NCBI GenBank assembly: GCA_021397845.1
Contig: CM038043.1
Location: forward strand, 31,309,501-31,373,500
Direction of reading: 5' to 3'
DNA: 64,000 nucleotides
Source: Areca catechu
Taxonomy: Eukaryota > Streptophyta > Magnoliopsida > Arecales > Arecaceae
This document shows positions 28,588-39,995 of this stretch, one piece after another. The notes under the pieces are model-generated. The model had not been told where the DNA came from. It made no database searches and saw nothing but the letters and a program-made list of their open reading frames with translations. Each line of letters begins with the position of its first letter. Positions within the stretch are counted from its first letter, which is position 1. The position numbers and the translations under genes were made by a program.

Positions 28588-29372
28588 CTACTCTGCACTA
28601 GCTGGCTCCCCTGCCAAGCCTTGAGGCTGAGAGGTCCCACCTTCAGGAACTTCCGGCTGAACGGCTCTGACCTCAGATGGCTCGACCTTGGCTGGCATCG
28701 AAAGCTCAGAGGCCACAGCTTCCTCGATGACTGCCTCCTCATTAGGCTTCGCGTCTGAGGTCGAGGGGTACCTGAGATGATCGCGGTTCTTACCGAGAAC
28801 AAACGCCTCGATCCAGTCGTGCAAGAACATGAAGCCTTTAAAGAAGGAGTCCAATGCCGTTTGATGGATTTCGGCGAGAACTCCTCTGAGGCCTTGAACT
28901 TAGTAATGGCCTCCTCAGCATCCTTCTTGGCCTCGGCGGCCCCCTTCCTTGCCTCAGTGGCCTCCATCCTGGTAGCCTCCACCGACTTAGCCGCCACCTC
29001 CGTCGCCTTCTCAGCCATGGCCAACCTCTCTTTCCCTGTCGCCAGCTCCGCTTGGGCAGTTCAGGAGGTCTCCTTGTGCCGATCAGCCTCGGCACTATAC
29101 CACTTCAGCTTCTTCTCGATGGAGGAGAGCTCGTCAACAGCTTTTCTTGAGCGACTCCGCTCCAGGTCAAGGCCCTCCAGGAGTTTCTTCGCTCGCCCCT
29201 CAGCATTGGTGAGCTGTTTCTCCAGGTCCTTGACCTTCTGCTCGAGTGCCCCGTTCACCCCGACCTTCTCCTTCAGATCGATCTTCAGAGACTCGATCTC
29301 GGCTGCCTGCTGCCGCTCAATATGCTCCCAGTTTTGATAGCAGCCCCTAATGAAGAGGGCCTCGGCACCAAT
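28588..29372 (-). pseudogene. Tat-2 antisense gene, exon 3 (coiled coil)
   Basis: On - the exon starts after an acceptor with IGAEALFIRGCYQNWEHIER. It continues as a strong coiled coil (EIESLKIDLKEKVGVNGALE, DLEKQLTNAEGRAKKLLEGL) and an Ala/Lys/Glu-rich helix (EARKGAAEAKKDAEEAITKF). After a frame change near 28860 comes a tail with LHDWIEAFVLGKN and a Glu/Pro/Ala-rich end (stop at 28588-28590). One stop lies near 29061. It parallels the Tat-1 exon 1683-2483. Confidence 0.7.
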
Positions 29373-29448
29373 CTGCACCATGAAAAAAGGTCAACCCCAA
29401 AAAAAAAAAAAAGAAGAGGGAGAAAAAGAGAAGAAAGGGATAACTCAC
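29373..29448 (-). other. Intron 2 of the Tat-2 antisense gene
   Basis: On - the donor is TACTCA|GTGAGTTA and the acceptor ATGGTGCAG, with a long C/T-rich run between. Joining gives an open phase-0 frame, FPQLYS then IGAEALF. It is 76 bases long and sits before the coiled coil, as in Tat-1. Confidence 0.7.
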
Positions 29449-30130
29449 TGAGTAAAGCTGGGGGAAGATGGTGCTGAGGACGTCATTCAGCCGTAGTCTG
29501 GCCATCTCCTGCTGGTCGCATGTCTGGATTGAAAAATCCATCATGCGCTCGGCCAGTGCGGGGCTTAGGAGGACAGAGCTCTCCAGCCCCATCTTGAACA
29601 GGAGTCGACATTGCGTCTCCTCTCTCCTACTTTCTCCTAGAGTAGGCGGCCTTGCCCCACTAGCCGCAGGGTCCCTAGAGACAGGCTGAGGAACTGATAC
29701 CCGTGCAGGCAGCGCCTCAGTCGTAGCCTTAGTTACAGCTCGAACCTCCTCGTCCCCAATCTCGATCACAGACGGACTCGGAGGATTGGGGGACACAGCG
29801 ACAGCAGCTGCGGCCCTTGCCTAGGCTACTACCTTGGGCTCCGTGGCAGGGGCCGCCCCCTGACGACCGAGCCGCTCTGGGATCTTCTGGGCCTCCCACT
29901 GGACCAGCCCCGGTGCCGCAGATACCGCCCTCTCCATTGGTGCAGGGGCAGCTCGGGTCACCCCTAAACCCTGACCGACCAGAGCAGCAGGACTCGGACC
30001 GGCCACCATGGTAAGAGCAGTCGCAGGCGCGCTCTTCCCCCGACCTGCCTCGTCGGAGGCTCCTCGACCAGCCCGGTTGGTGGCCTTTTCCGGGTGATCG
30101 CTAGCAGGTCGCTCTCTATAAAAATTATCC
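29449..30130 (-). pseudogene. Tat-2 antisense gene, exon 2
   Basis: On - it begins IIFIESDLLAITRKRP and runs through a Pro/Ala-rich low-complexity region. It ends with a helical part (LLFKMGLESSVLLSPALAER, MARLRLNDVLSTIFPQLYS) before intron 2. A stop at 29821-29823 and a frameshift near 30000 break it. Confidence 0.65.
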
Positions 30131-30218
30131 CTGCATGCAAGTCACACAACGGTCAGAGCCCGTAGGAAGCAATGTAAGAAATGCAAGGAAGAAAAAGAAA
30201 AGTTCAGGTCGAACTCAC
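30131..30218 (-). other. Intron 1 of the Tat-2 antisense gene
   Basis: On - the donor is GTTGG|GTGAGTTC and the acceptor ACTTGCATGCAG. The position in the protein (after a Leu-Gly, before a hydrophobic stretch) equals that of intron 1 in Tat-1, which has a GC donor. Confidence 0.7.
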
Positions 30219-31119
30219 CCAACCCATTTGTTGGGTCAACCCCGGCGTCAGAGAGGTTCTGCTCTGATAATAGGACCTCGAAAGAAGGGATCTAGATGGT
30301 GCGAAGCTGCTCATAGTCATCCTGGTCAGTCGCATCGACCACATAATTTTGGTTGGGGGACTGGTCCGGATCGCTCCAGGCCCAGTCGACCCCCTCAACC
30401 GCGGCAAAAAAGAATTTGCTCTTCCATCCCTTGACGGAAGAGGGGAGCTCGAACCTAATGCTCTTTGGGCGGGAAGACAAGGACCACCACCCGTCCTCAG
30501 TCGGGTGGCGCTTCAGGGCAAAGAAAGCCCTGAACAAAGAGAACCGGGCAACAAACCCATGGAGATGACAGAGCACAACAAAGGAGAAAATGATCCTAAC
30601 GGCGTTTAGCACTAACTGGGCAGGGACCAAACGATAGTTATCCAAGACGGATATGAAAAAGGGATGGAAGGGAAAGCAGAGACCCCCTGAAAAGGTCTCC
30701 TCATAAAAAGCAATGCGGCTCGGGCCACTGGAAGTGACCCGTTCCCACGGACGAGGGATCATAAGCTGAACAGAATATGGGATGCCATAGACATCCCGAA
30801 TGGTCCCCAATTCCTCGGCGGTGATCGTCGAGGCGACCCCGCCAGGACCTGTGGACCGGACAGACTCAGGAGTAGGTACAGAAGAAGGAGGAGGGAGAGA
30901 AGGACCGGATCCTGGTTTCCTGATGATCACCGGACTGGGAGAACGCCTCCTACTGAACTCGAAGCGAGTCGCATCCTCCTCCTCACCGGAGGAAGAAGAC
31001 GACGCCGGCCTTCGCTCGGAGGGACCGGCCTCGCCCTGATCAGTGGAGGGGCAGAAGCCCGGGCCAAAGCGGGACATCCTCAAGAACGAGAGAAGTGAAG
31101 GACTCGAGGTAGAGGACAA
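30219..31119 (-). pseudogene. Tat-2 antisense gene, exon 1 (Transposase_28-like)
   Basis: The frame opens at AUG 31119; an inner AUG at 31077 (MSRFGPGF) is equally possible. After a Ser/Pro-rich acidic N-terminus the conserved block GLCFPFHPFFISVLDNYRLV, then QLVLNAVRIIFSFVVLCHLH and FSLFRAFFALKRHP, matches Pfam PF04195 and the Tat-1 exon. One UAG at 30292-30294 precedes the last 24 codons of the exon. Otherwise it is open over 275 codons, while the element's own pol is full of stops. Confidence 0.8.
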
Positions 31120-31591
31120 AAGAGCGGACTCGACTCGAAGGAAACCCTAGACCCGGAGGAGGGACCCTACTCTAACGAAGGGGGAAGAAAGAGGGGACTA
31201 ACCTGGTTCCTTAGAAGATCTGAGGCAACTAGGAGGAAGAAGAAAGCTCTAATACAGCAGCAAGCGCAGAGAATTTAAAAGGATGGATATTTCGGGTAAG
31301 GCCCTCTTTTCATTTCGAAATGACCCGACGGATCCATACCGTTACGATCCCTCCGCCAATGGATCCATGCCACGTGTTGCCCATCGGCGAAAATGGCATC
31401 CCGACCGCTCTGAATTCTGCACCAACATTAACTGCTCCTCGGACGTGGCCACATGGCGCCCCCTCATTGGCCTGCAGGACCGTCTCACGGAGCGCCAGCA
31501 ATCATGGCCATCATTGCGCCAGATCTCTACCTTTCCATGTTAGCATCACAATTACTCCCTTCGGCCCGAGCGCCGCGTACTAACGAGCCTC
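31120..31591. other. Tat-2 upstream region of the antisense gene
   Basis: No coding signal. A weak TATA-like TTTTAAAT on - lies near 31268-31280, matching the position, but not the quality, of the Tat-1 box. The right end runs into the PPT. Confidence 0.4.
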
Positions 31592-31607
31592 GAGAGTGGA
31601 GGAAAAA
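31592..31607 (+). promoter_or_regulatory. Tat-2 polypurine tract
   Basis: GAGAGTGGAGGAAAAA directly precedes the 3' LTR start TGATGTGG. It is purine apart from one T. Confidence 0.88.
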
Positions 31608-33021
31608 TGATGTGGCGAGATCATTGACATGGAGGAGCTGACAGGCGCCATGTCAAAGGAAGTCGCTGCGTCGGATGCCACGTCAATTCTCCTGCTCGGA
31701 CTCCTTCGCTGAGCTGAGCTCCCTCAGGACAAGCCGAGCTCCATCCTTCGCCAGGTCGGTCCCGCGAGCTCGGGACGCCTAGGCCGGAGCCGCACTCTGC
31801 CCTCTAGAACGAGACCCTCGGAGATCGTGCCCCGTGGTCGGAGTCGAGCTCAGCCCTCCTCCGCCACGTGGAGCCTCTTTGAGGCCGAGCCCTCTGGACC
31901 GGGCCCGCACTCTGCCCTCTAGAGCGAGACCCTCGGAGATCGTGCCCCATGGTCGAAGTCGAGCTCAGCCCTCCTCCGCCACGTGGAGCCTCTTCGAGGC
32001 CAAGCCCTTTAGACCGGGCCCGCACTCTACCCTCCAGAGCGAGACACTCGGAGATCGTGCCCCACGGTCGGAGTCAAGCTCAGCCCTCCTCCGTCGCGTG
32101 GAGCCTCTTCGAGGCCGAACTCTCTGGACCGGGCCCGCACTCTGCCCTCCTCCACCGAGGTGGCCCCGCAAGCTCAGGGCGTCTAGGTCGGAGCGAGTCC
32201 TGCCATTCCAGCTCAGCCCTAGCTCAGACATGAGCACCGCCATCCCAGGACATCGGTGAGCCACCCGGGGACTGCACTGGGACACCTGCCAGACCGCACT
32301 GACCGCCTGCAACTGCCGGTTACACCAGAAAGGGGAGAGACCCACTGATCGAGGCGCCACGCTCCTCACTAACCGCCTGAACCATCCGAGAGAGGAAGTC
32401 AACCTGGAGATTCGAATCCCAGGGACGGCGGCCCACCAATCGAGGTACTGCCAGGTTTCTCGGAATGAGACGACCAAGGGGAATGTCAGAGCACATGAAA
32501 GCTTCCCTTATCACGGATCGGGAAAGGCTCCTCGGGACACCGCCGCACGCGCCTGACAGTCCGGTGGAGATACCAAGACGAACGCCCAACGGTAACATAG
32601 TCTATAAAACTCGGAGGTAACAACTACAAGAAAGGAGAGAGACATAAGCTAGAACACACCAACACAAGTGCAAGCTCAACCAAAAAGAGCACGGCACCAC
32701 CAGCATACTCAAGTAAGGGCGGGCGGAAGGGCCACACAGAGACTCCCTCTAGCCAGGCCACTCTTTCCCCGATACACTTGCATCCTACTCTCACACTACT
32801 CACTCCTCTTAGTATGGAGTCCATCAAGAGGGGCTCGACCAGGAGGATCTGTTCTCCTGGATCGTCACTGACTTGACCGTCGGAGTGCCCCCGCCGGAAA
32901 TCCCAGCCCGGGACACTAACTCCTGTTTTGCAGGTCCAGGACCACCAGACGACGAGACAGCGAAGGAGGTGCACTCCGACGCCAACAGCAGCTACGGGCC
33001 ACGACGATCCTGGCGGTAACA
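31608..33021 (+). repeat. Tat-2 3' LTR
   Basis: Partner of 22315-23730, with the 115-bp array at 31802-32146, a TATA box at 32603-32609 and the R/U5 motif at 32869-32900. It ends GGCGGTAACA, followed by TTTAG (target-site copy). Many more differences are visible against the 5' LTR than in Copia-A, so this insertion is older. Confidence 0.93.
31802..32146 (+). repeat. 115-bp triplication in the Tat-2 3' LTR
   Basis: Units start at 31802, 31917 and 32032. The unit count equals that of the 5' LTR, so the array existed before this insertion. Confidence 0.92.
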
Positions 33022-33026
33022 TTTAG

Positions 33027-36000
33027 GATATTGAGGGTAGATGATTAGCCCCCACATCGTTTGATTCTATGTACTTGGCTTCAAATTAGATATAATTTTT
33101 CAATTTTTAGTCAATTAGTATTATTGTTGTCTATTATGTACGTGTTGTTTACTATTTAATTTGTACATTATCCAATTTTATATTTCATTCGTAAATTTCA
33201 TTCATAAATTTTCAAATCATGCATAGTTTCAGCCATGTGAATTATTCAAAATATTTTATTCCATCCATGCTTTGCGGAACCTGATGCACATTAGATAGAC
33301 TACGCGGCTTAATATAATCGAACATGGCCCGAGTGGGTCATTTTGATATTTTTATTTGTTTTTTTGTTACATTTTTGATATTTTTATTACCAAACCCTTA
33401 TGCTGGCTATTCAAGTAGTTGGATATGGGATAAAGTTTAGATCAAAAAATCCAACCGTCCGAGGTCAGATTTACTAAAAATCCGGAATCGTTTGGACGCC
33501 ACGTTTAATAATTGGACGGACTAGGTCCGGTGGATCAGCCCCCTAGTCACTCGCCACGTTACCTTGTATTTAAACCATTCAAATCAAATTAGAGACGCGG
33601 TTACCCTACCGTACAAATTCCTTGGAGTTGGACTGGTTCCCTGGACCTGGTCCATGTCATTATTTCTTCGACGCCTTCGTTAGCAACCCGTGCTGAGTGC
33701 GAGTCGTTGGTGATACTGATTTTCCAACGTGTAAAAGAAACAAAAATAGCCTTGCAGAGGGGACAAAAGCAAAGCGGCACCGAGCACACCACGTTCTACG
33801 CGTAGATCACAAGGGAACGTATAACATCACTTCATCTACCGTCCATTTTTTCTATCCAAAGAAATCCTATCAGCCTATATTACCGTCACATCTAGACGTC
33901 ATTTTCCACGTATCTAACGCTATAAATGAACGGATTGGCTTCGTCAGTGATGAAACGGGGACGGCAAATATGGCTGTCCGCATATAAACTTGTATACGAT
34001 CGTCCTTAAGGTGGCGTTGTCCCTGCGACGCCCCACCAGGTTCCCCTTCTCGCTGTCCCACTCCCCCGCCTACTTTCTCTCGCTTCATCGGTGACCAGCT
34101 TGCCTGTCCATTTTTTTTGATAAGTGCCTGTCCCCTTCCTCCCCCGATGCTCGGGGGGCTTAACATAAGTTTTCTCTCCAGGTAAATCCTCTTGCTTCGA
34201 TTATTCTGCGGGTACTGCCTTTAGATCTCCAGCTCCCTTTCTTGCTGGTTTGATCGCTTGCCGTGTGGACAAAGACCTAGATTCTTTGCTTCCTATTGCT
34301 TCCTTTGGTCCTGTGAATTTGACAATGAAGATTTTGCTGATTTGCTGGGAAATCGCATGTTGATGTGATCATTTGAATGAATTTTTGTCGGAGTTTTCCA
34401 TTCATAGGTGGGGTTGTTGGACACTAGGGTTTCTTTGTCTACATTTTATGATCTTAGGGTTTCATGGTCCAAAATGATGATTGCTTTGTGCTGTTTACAT
34501 AGGTTTTTTGCTGATTAAAGTGGTAGATCTTGTCATGTTTCTTTTTGTTATTTCTCCTTTCTTTTGGGGATGGTGGGGGGTAGAGAGGAATTCTGAAGCG
34601 GAAAGATCCTTTTCTATCCAGGTAGATTTCAGTCAAAAATATTGAAAACTTATATTTCGCAGTTCTGATCAAGGTTAAGGTTGGGGAGGTAGTTTTCTTG
34701 CACCGCTGAGTATAGATTAACATGAGTTGACTTGTTTTGCTTTGTACTCCCACGTATGTGATTATTCGTGAAGAATTAGATCTTGATTGGCATTTTTGTT
34801 GCGCGTGCCTTGGCTCATATTTGCTTGTTGACAAGTGCAATGTGTGATGGTATTGCAAAAAGAAACATCGGTTGCTTTTGTTATACTTGATTCATTCACT
34901 TAAGTGTTGTGGAAAATAGCTGCATATCATGCATTATGTAGAACATCTTTAGTTATATAAGTCAGGACCTTAGTATATAGGAGAGAGAAAAATGGGATTT
35001 CATGGAGTAAACCTCTTTTTTTTCTGATAACTTAGAGAGCCCGAGAAGTACTAGCAGGAGTGGGAGTGGGTGGTTTGTTACAAAGCAAGTTGGACCCCCT
35101 AGTATTGTGAAGCCAGCTTAGGGACATAAAATTAGTTATTTTTTTAAACATTATGGAGACACTGAAAGAACCTGCAGGTATAGGCAGACTTCTCATTTTT
35201 GTTAATTCAGAAACATTTAACCTTTAGCAAGGTTTGAGACATTGGACTTGATTGCTACTGATTCTGGTAAAGCTCATAGTATAGTTCCAAAGGATAATGT
35301 GGCTGGAATTTAAAACAATATATATTTGATGTATATAAAATGCTACAAGTCCCAAGTCTTAAAGAAAGTCCTAGATCTCAGAAATTCACAACACAAACAC
35401 ACAGAGAGATAATCTTCAAGGTAGTTTGGAAGTCAATTACATTTGTAATTTCTTTCTGAGACTTCAGGTAGCGAAGCTTGATAAATTAAGCTGAGGTGTG
35501 TACCATTGGGCTTAGTGGTAGATATAGCTTAGGTTCAAAGATTGCAAGGCAGCAACCTAACAAGGATGACATTACCATCCTATGTCAACTAAAAAATTTT
35601 CTAGTACCGGAGAGCAGTTTGATTGGGTTGTCTGGTCGACTAGTTACTCATCATATGGTATGCTTCCTGAAACAAAACTTTTCGTGGTAAGAAGAGAAGT
35701 TGATTACTTGATCTAGACTAGCTGAAGTTAGAATTTTGATTGTCATACGAGACACACCAAGTCATCTCCCCTGATATAATTGATGAATCTTGTAGAAGAC
35801 ATTAGATTGATATCTGGTGCAAATAACGATCATTTATTGATGGTTGATAAAATTTTTAAAAAATTGTTTGTCTCTTTGAATAAGGAAACCACTATGTTGT
35901 TTATGATGAGTTGCACTACCTAGACATGAACTCAACTAATCATGGTTGTATTGAATTTTTGATAACATTGCAAGTGCTTAATGCTTTCCTTTTCATGGCC

Positions 36001-37904
36001 ACCTTGTACCTATCTTTATAAGGTGGTAGATTAAGGGTGCATTTGATATTGCTTAAAATGCTATTTTTTATGTCTTTAAAGTAGAAAATGTGCTTTATTT
36101 TAAAAAAAGTAATTGGTAATATCATTTGAGAAGTTCTGCAAGTGGTAGAAGTCAAGTACGCACTTTTAGGAGAAGCTAGAAAGATGAAGTTCTAACTTCT
36201 TTGTGAGATTGCTCCTTTCCTTTCAAATATGGTAAGTTCATACATAAAAAAGTAGTTATACAATACATGATAACCAAACACCAGATATATGAAAATGTAC
36301 TTTCTAATTAAGAATTTAAATGTGTGATTTTTGAGAATTACTTTTAAAAAGCAGAAGCAATGCCAAGCAAGCCTTAAGTTTGTCAAAAATGTATGTTTTC
36401 TTAGCTTCCCAAGTTTAGAATGCCTAGGGAGGTACCTTCTTATAGAGGAAGGGTATCATATATTACAATTAAGGATTCAAGTTCCATTGGGATGTTCTAT
36501 GGGACACTGGATAGGATACCATCCCGTGTGTTAGGACAGGGTTGTCCTACTAGCGGCCTAGTATCTCGATTGGGACATCTTGAGACATCCCCTATTCCAA
36601 GTGTCGGATTGCCGTGTGCCCCGTTTCAAGAAAAAACCGGGACTGACTTGTCTAATGAGATTTAAAATCTTGATTACAATATTTTGGTATGATATTAATA
36701 GGATGTGGCAACTTGTTTGCATTAGTTAGTTCATACCATATCCTTGAATTTAATATATAGAGTTGTCTACAAGCTCTTGGTGGGAGAATATGACTTAGGG
36801 AACCTTATATAGACAATGTGTTCTCGCATTGTTTGAATTATATAGCTCAAGTTTCAGTGTTATGTTTTAAGAAGGGTTTTGTGAAACCTTTAAGAGAATG
36901 GGCTTTCCTTTTAGGTGATTTGGACCCTTGAGAAGTAGTTTTATTGATCTAGACATCGGTTTTTTTAGGTTTTGGTGTATTGTTCTACTTATACTAGGAT
37001 ATAGAAAGCAGACATTTAGCTTAGATTATAAGCTTCCACCACATGTCCTAATTGGCTAATTCATTTGTGCAATGTTTCCTAATGTGCATATCCATATTTA
37101 ACATGTTACTTGAGCGTTAACTATAGGTTGTTGATGATGATGAGTCTCTTGGCTTGCTGCTCTTGAAGCGAGATTGAGAGATTTTTTCGGCATTATCATA
37201 AAGGATGATTTAGGTGAACAAAAATAAATATCAAGATCCCTTCTTTATATTCATGAGACTAGAATTTAGTGCAGCCACATACAAGAGATGGACAGCTTTT
37301 CAAACTACTAATGATGCATAAATTCGTTTGAGATAGAGAGGGACAGAGTCCTTGCTAGTTGAATGTGTGCTCTAAGGAGCAAACTTGCTATTGAATATCT
37401 CTTGAAAACTCTCTTTTCTCATTCTCTCTCATGTGGATATTTTATTCTTTGGCTAATGATTAAGTTGAGAGTATCATCCTAGAATGCATCTACAACTTTG
37501 CTTTTAGTGCCCTTTTAGACTCTATATAGGATTAACTAAATGGATTGTCTTTATAGCTAATCCTGTACAAGAATTGCATTGACAAAAGGTTCACAAGATA
37601 ATGAGGTTTGGTGCTTGGTTATTTTTTTTGTTATTTATTGGAGGCATTATATTTGGCAATGATTTAAAGAGTGTAGGTGGGAACCTAGCAGCGGAGGGCA
37701 CATAATGCCTAGGCACTTATGGTTTTTTTGCTCAAGCCTAGTGACAATAATAGCAATCCTTGATTGTGGTAGCTGCAACTGTGATTGCTATTAGTGGATG
37801 GTGATCATTGTAGTAGTGGAAGTGATGGGGACATCAATAATAAGAATATATACTTTGATTAACTAATTTTGTTTTTGTAGCTATAGTTAATAAAATCTTG
37901 AGCC
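33027..37904. other. Region without clear retroelement coding; possible host gene remnant
   Basis: AT-rich, few ORFs, none with a known domain. The first 250 bases may still belong to the Chr-1 LTR. Near 33918-34190 there is a promoter/leader-like layout: TATA-like CTATAAATG (33921) and CATATAAAC (33980), a GC-rich C/T-rich leader, and a donor TCCAG|GTAAATC at 34181/34182, with T-rich intron-like DNA behind it. A short open stretch VVDDDESLGLLLLKRD with a stop follows a TATAG acceptor near 37127, and could be a last exon. This is suggestive only; no gene is identified. Confidence 0.35.
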
Positions 37905-38823
37905 ATGAAACAAGTTCCAAATTTTCTTAAAGCATATTCATGAGTCAACACATGGAAGAAGATAATTTTTCATGAGTCGACTCAAGCTTAAAGCATGATG
38001 GAAAGCCACATCTTCAAAGTCCAATTCAAGCCATTCAAGCCCAATTCAAGCCAAGACTTGAAGCCAAAATTTTTACATGGGGGGACACCTTATCAAGAAA
38101 CCTTGGGGGAGAAGAAATTATACTACATTAAGACTTTTATGGGAAACATAAAGATACATTCCAACAAGTGACATGTGGGGCGCCACCTCTAATAACACCT
38201 AAGCCTCCACATCAGCATATGACAACCACATGAAGACCTAGAATGCCATATGTTAAGTGGTTGTAACATTCTACCAATAATTTGTTTTTAGTTAAAACTA
38301 CTTACCTAAAAATTGTTGGAGCCAACTAAGCCATCCTTATCCTCTCCTCTCCATCCTTGGATGAAATTCATAGCATTGGAGCCTATAAATAGGGGTCCCT
38401 AGGCTCTCATTGTATTAATTTTATGCTATAATTTGAATTAATGAAAGGATTGTTTCCTTGTGTTCTAGTTTTCTTGAGTTCTTGTTTGGAGTGAAAGTTT
38501 TCTAGTTAGTTTGAGTGTGTAGATCCTTATCCAAGGAGAGAATGAGAGTTTTCTAAGTTTGAGTTTGAGAGTGAAGAGTGCTTTTGCAAGGAGTAAAGGA
38601 TGGGATGCCCATTGATGGATCTATAATCAAGCTTGAAGTTCCAAGCCGCCGGCCACTTTCTTCTTCTTCCTTTTTTCTTTGTTTCCATTCTAACTCCAAT
38701 TCTTCTTCCATGTCTAATCCCAAATTTTTTTGCAGGTTCTCTCAGGTTCCTAGGTCAAGGTTTATAGGGGCAGTAGAGGCCATCGGTCCCCTAAGTATCC
38801 GAAAGGTTATTAGGCTCCTATAG
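37905..38823 (+). repeat. LTR-like segment, family unknown
   Basis: It has the layout of an LTR: TATA box CCTATAAATAGGGG (38390-38403), then ATTGTATTAATTTTATGCT and TTGAATTAATGAAAGG (likely R), then a leader with a splice-like TTTTTTTGCAG near 38734. The upstream part contains a GAGTCGACTC palindrome at about 37974. The ends and any target duplication were not resolved. It resembles SL-1 and the Chr-1 LTR in plan, so a solo LTR is the best guess. Confidence 0.45.
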
Positions 38824-39227
38824 TTTTGTTCAAGGTTTTAAATCTTGGGGGATGGAGGTGTCCCGATATCCATATTGTCACCATCATGCTGTAATACGGA
38901 TGTGGTTTTTGTGATAGAATATCGCATCAAGGCCATCTTCGTATGGATGGCTTCTATTAGGAGTCTGTCTAAAGATCGAATGTGATCTGAGATGGAAACT
39001 CCTTGTTGTCATGCCTAGGATGATTCGATATGAAATTATTTGGGAAGTTGTGGGCATTCGATGCTATTATCGTTGGGCTGCCAACTCTCTGATATTGGGC
39101 TGGCTCTCAGATGCCGGGAAGTGCTGGGTGCCAACCCACGAACTTCTCACGGCCAAGTATAAGATTCGACTATCAGCTTCCAGGTATTCGATAGTGCTGG
39201 ACAAGCAGGAGAATGGTAGGCTTTGAA
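38824..39227. other. Unassigned sequence before the 89-bp array
   Basis: No coding frame or recognisable repeat was found. It may be the truncated 3' end of Tat-D. Confidence 0.3.
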
Positions 39228-39995
39228 GCTTCACATCTGGCTAGAAGCTTTCGGGTGTTGATTGGATGTCCTGGTTAAAGGCTTTCGAGAGTTAAGCATT
39301 GGGCTAGAGGTTTTTCAATGCTGGCCTGGTCAAAGGCTTTCGGGCATCAACTGGATGTTCCGATCAAAGGCTTTTGGGAGTTGAGCGTCGGGCCAAAAGC
39401 TTTTTAATGCTGGCCTGATCAAAAGCTTTCGAGCATTGACTGGATGACCCAGCCAAAGACTTTCGGAAGTTGAGCATCGGGCCAAAGGCTTTCCAACACT
39501 GGCTTGGCTAAAGGTTCTCGAGCGTTGACTGGATGCTCCGATCAAAGGCTTTCGGGAGTTGAGCATCGCACCAAAGGCTTTTTAATGCTATCCGGTCAAA
39601 GGCTTACGGGCATTGACTGGATGTCCCAGCCAAAAGCTTTCGGAAGTTGAGCATCGGGCCAAAGGTGCTGGCCCGGCCAAAGGCTTTCGGGCATTGATTG
39701 GATATCCCAGCCAAAGGCTTATGAGAGTTGAGCACCCGGCCAAAGGCTTTCCAATACTGGCCCGGCTAAAGGCTTTCGTTTATTGACTGGATGTCCTGGC
39801 TAAAGGCTTTCGGAAGTTAAGCGCCAGGCTAAAAGCTTTCAAACACTGACCCAGTCAAAGACTTTCGGGCGTTGATTGGATATCCTGGTCAAAGGCTTTC
39901 GAGAGTTGAGCATCGGGTCAAAGACTTTCCAATATTGGTCTGGTTAAAGGCTTTTAGGTGTTGAGTGGATATCCCGGCCAAAGGCTTTGGGATAT
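39228..39995 (-). repeat. 89-bp tandem array
   Basis: Nine units follow each other with an ACTGGATGT-like landmark at 39261, 39350, 39439, 39528, 39616, 39697, 39786, 39875 and 39964. Spacing is 89 bases except 88 and 81 where bases were lost. Each unit contains three diverged sub-repeats around CAAAGGCTTTCGGG. It lies downstream of Tat-D pol in that element's direction, which matches the hypervariable 3' region of Tat elements. Confidence 0.9.

Larger units (their letters stand above)
22315..33021 (+). mobile_element. Tat-2: Ty3/gypsy Tat retrotransposon with both LTRs
   Basis: Order on +: 5' LTR, PBS, gag, protease, RT, RNase H, second RNase H, start of integrase, antisense gene, PPT, 3' LTR. 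LTRs are 1416 and 1414 bp, begin TGATGTGG and end in CA or a mutated TA. The second, archaeal-type RNase H and the antisense gene place it in Tat. Gag-pol has at least seven stops and several frame changes, and the integrase core is missing, so it is not autonomous. Confidence 0.95.

Noticed and set aside
28777..29337. 186-codon + ORF in Tat-2
   Set aside because: It is the mirror of the coiled-coil exon on -; Ser/Ala/Phe-rich without a domain.
35491..35560. tRNA-like GGGCTTAGTGGTAGA sequence
   Set aside because: Only a D-arm-like stretch; no matching T-arm or acceptor pairing could be read.
36420..36665. 81-codon + ORF in the non-TE block
   Set aside because: No domain, no splice context, irregular composition; possibly part of an unrecognised repeat.
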